Positions 5,507-5,543 of a stretch of DNA of 5,543 bases are shown one piece after another; within the stretch, counting starts at the first letter, position 1; each line of letters opens with the position of its first letter. The stretch is from UBA285 sp049970695. GTDB lineage: Archaea; Thermoproteota; Thermoprotei_A; Sulfolobales; Desulfurococcaceae. The position numbers and the translations under genes are program-made. The stretch is from positions 1 through 5,543 of the forward strand of contig JBMFML010000025.1 of assembly GCA_049970695.1 (NCBI GenBank), read 5' to 3'. Under the pieces are notes generated by a model. That model was not told the origin of the DNA. It ran no database searches and worked only from the letters and a program-made list of their open reading frames with translations.

Positions 5507-5543
5507 GCATTGCGAAGACCAAGTGCGAGTCAATGGTGCAGGC

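Noticed and set aside
5379..5543. Plus-strand frame open for 55 codons to the right edge, with GTG at 5385 and 5388
   Set aside because: Its product resembles no family I know, its codons (TTT AAT TTG CAT, CGG, CGA) are unlike the neighbouring genes, and two minus-strand frames are also open over much of the same stretch, which suggests low stop density rather than coding. It lies antisense to the candidate guide RNA.
5424..5543. Minus-strand open frames entering from the right edge, ending near 5439 and 5421
   Set aside because: Both are short, without recognisable motifs, and end within the candidate sRNA boxes simply because C/D boxes contain TGA. A gene tail from outside cannot be excluded but is not supported.

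Overview
The window looks like a piece of a hyperthermophilic archaeal chromosome, most probably from a crenarchaeon. The acetyltransferase closely resembles Sulfolobus Ard1, the coenzyme A enzyme is the archaeal CoaBC type, and the dihydropteroate synthase carries the archaeal SPESFYKGS signature. TATA-like boxes sit where archaeal promoters are expected, GTG starts are frequent, and arginine is mostly AGG or AGA. The exact genus cannot be told from the sequence alone.

Layout, left to right. Positions 1-228 (+) hold the C-terminal 75 residues of a small retropepsin-like (clan AA) aspartic protease. It meets a minus-strand cluster tail to tail, the two stop codons sharing a CTAG. The minus-strand cluster reads, in order of transcription, an N-alpha-acetyltransferase of the Ard1/RimI type (3065-2517), an asparaginyl-tRNA synthetase (start near 2426, or as far out as 2498, to 1128) and a dihydropteroate synthase homologue (1091-225). 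Divergent from the acetyltransferase, across only 42 bp, is coaBC (3108-4349, +), the bifunctional phosphopantothenoylcysteine synthetase/decarboxylase. Its 3' end overlaps by 29 bp the 3' end of a minus-strand HPr-kinase-like P-loop protein (5262-4321), which appears to be transcribed from a TATA box placed for a leaderless mRNA.

The last 280 bases contain no convincing protein gene. On the minus strand at 5470-5417 there is a stretch with the geometry of an archaeal C/D box guide RNA (C, 11-nt guide, D', 3-nt spacer, C', 12-nt guide, D). A TATA-like element lies at the right distance upstream and a T5 run lies downstream. This is the most interesting candidate in the window.

The genes are mostly housekeeping functions: translation (AsnRS), protein modification (Ard1), and cofactor biosynthesis (CoA, pterin). 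There is no sign of a mobile element, CRISPR array or defence system.
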